NCBI RefSeq assembly: GCF_964204645.1
Contig: NW_027437459.1
Span: 1 to 64,000 of the forward strand
Source of the DNA: Tubulanus polymorphus
Taxonomy: Eukaryota > Nemertea > Palaeonemertea > Tubulaniformes > Tubulanidae
Reading direction: 5' to 3'
DNA length: 64,000 nt
In this document: piece after piece, positions 63,029-64,000 of the stretch
How positions within the stretch are numbered: the stretch's first letter is position 1
Layout of the letters: every line of letters starts with the position of its first letter
The notes under the pieces: generated by a model
Told to the model about the DNA's origin: nothing
Seen by the model: the letters and a program-made list of their open reading frames with translations, nothing else
Database searches by the model: none
Program-made: the position numbers and the translations under genes

Positions 63029-64000
63029 AGATGATGAATTCTATCTTAATTGATGGGTTAGGGTGTACTGAACTGATTTCAAATAGATAGGTTGAAAGAA
63101 TCAGAATTTTCTGGCTGCTTTTGGTTCTGAAGATGATGGATTCAATCTGAAAAGATGTGTTAAGGCGTATTGAACTGATTTAAAATAGATAGGTGGAAAG
63201 ATTAAGAATTTTCTGGCTATTTATGCTCCTGAAGATGATGGACTCGATCTGAAATGATAGGTTAAGGTAAACTGAACTGATTTCGAGTAGATGGACTGAA
63301 AGATACAGATTTTTTCTTGCAAAATAGGGTCCTAAAGATGATGAGTTCTATCTTAATTGATGGGTTAGGGTGTACTGAACTGATTTCAAATAGATAGGTT
63401 GAAAGATTAAGAATTTTCTGGCTATTTATGCTCCTGAAGATGATGGACTCGATCTGAAATGATAGGTTAAGGTAAACTGAACTGATTTCGAGCAGATGGA
63501 CTGAAAGATACAGATCTTTCTTGCAAAATAGGGTCCTAAAGATGATGAATTCTATCTTAATTGATGGGTTAGGGTGAACTGAACTGATTTCAAATAGATA
63601 GGTGGAAAGAATCAGAATTTTCTGGCTGCCTTTGGTTCTGAAGATGATGGACTCAATCTGAAAAGATGGGCTAAGGCGTATTGAACTGATTTCAAATAGA
63701 TAGGTGGAAAGATTAAGAATTTTCTGGCTATTTATGCTCCTGAGGATGATGCACTCGATCTGAAAGGATAGGTTAAGGTAGACTGAACTGATTTCGAGTA
63801 GATGGACTGAAAGATACAGATTTTTCTTGCAAAATAGGGTCCTAAAGATGATGAATTCTATCTTAATTGATGGGTAAGGGTGTACTGAACTGATTTCAAA
63901 TAGATAGGTTGAAAGAATCAGAATTTTCTGGCTGCTTTTGGTTCTGAAGATGATGGATTCAATCTGAAAAGATGTGTTAAGGCGCATTGAACTGATTTCA
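63029..64000 (+). repeat. Start of a third 7-8-kb repeat, cut by the window edge
   Basis: T2(+1) D T1 and a partial T2 (A monomer 63,846-63,947 plus 53 bp of B). It matches 48,042-49,0xx and 55,079-56,0xx with the CAGATCTTTC, GAGGATGATGCACTCG, GGGTAAGGG and GGCGCAT markers. It lacks the 5-bp deletion of 55,530. Confidence 0.92.

Larger units (their letters stand above)
1..64000. repeat. Satellite array, 102-bp monomers in T/D/Q units, fills the window
   Basis: Every line of the window is the same 102-bp tandem repeat in one orientation; both edges cut the array. Three monomer types and two hybrids group into 306-bp trimers, 204-bp dimers and 408-bp tetramers, and the parse from base 2 to 63,845 leaves no base unexplained. 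Within all types positions 41-50 (TGAACTGATT) are nearly invariant. No mobile element, unique island, inversion or truncated monomer interrupts it. An array this pure is typical of the core of a eukaryotic satellite (centromeric or heterochromatic); that placement is inference. Similarity to a named satellite family is not claimed. Confidence 0.97.

Noticed and set aside
1-64000. CRISPR-like or spacer-repeat architecture
   Set aside because: Repeats are contiguous with no unique spacers. The variation between copies is point variation and unit reshuffling, not new sequence.
1-64000. Inverted monomers or palindromic junctions
   Set aside because: All parsed units start with AGATGATG (or a one-base variant) on the plus strand; none was seen in the opposite orientation.

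Overview
The whole 64-kb window is one uninterrupted satellite DNA array. I found no gene, RNA gene, transposon, CRISPR array, unique sequence or inverted segment. Base composition is about 36% G+C (37 of 102 bases in each monomer type). A young, homogeneous higher-order array of this size points to a eukaryotic chromosome, most likely centromeric, pericentromeric or other constitutive heterochromatin. The species and the chromosomal site cannot be read from the sequence, and I do not recognise the satellite family.

The building block is a 102-bp monomer, always in the same orientation, starting at AGATGATG. There are three parental types: A (second half ends GGTTCTGA), B (ends GCTCCTGA) and C (ends GGTCCTAA). 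Hand alignment gives about 81% identity for A-B, 75% for A-C and 76% for B-C. Two hybrid monomers also occur: A/B (5' part A, 3' part B) and B/A. Monomers group into only three units. T is a 306-bp trimer A-B-C, D is a 204-bp dimer (A/B)-C, and Q is a 408-bp tetramer A-(B/A)-B-C.

Trimers fall into sub-families. T1 has GGTGAACTG and CTGCCTTTGG in A, and GACTCAAT with GGGCTAAGG in B. T2 has GGTGTACTG and CTGCTTTTGG in A, and GATTCAAT with TGTGTTAAGG in B; T2b is T2 with GGGCTAAGG. T* has a short B-derived patch inside A. I parsed bases 2 to 63,845 by hand into 144 T, 87 D and 5 Q with nothing left over. The sum 144x306 + 87x204 + 5x408 = 63,852 differs from the span by exactly -8, and that is fully explained by the 1-bp and 5-bp indels seen in individual C monomers. 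In the unit strings below, (-1), (+1) and (-5) mark those indels.

On a larger scale the units form higher-order repeats that were duplicated many times. 1-4,182 is a T/D block that recurs 27.84 kb downstream. 4,183-20,194 holds Q-anchored repeats of 5.4, 0.9, 5.1 and 4.6 kb. 20,195-30,287 holds a T/D block followed by a 3,466-bp tandem pair. 30,288-34,881 carries a 920-bp local duplication. 34,882-42,938 is a second copy of 15.6-23.4 kb. 42,939-50,592 is a 3.6-kb tandem pair. 48,042-64,000 has two 7.0-8.0-kb repeats, each containing a 1,835-bp tandem pair, and one of them also contains a 1,122-bp tandem pair. Copies differ mainly by gain or loss of whole D or T units, as expected from out-of-register recombination.

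Long antisense open frames (up to 1,105 codons) exist only because 102 is divisible by 3. They use mostly TTG starts, are broken by the 1-bp indels, and show no sign of protein-level selection, so no CDS is annotated.
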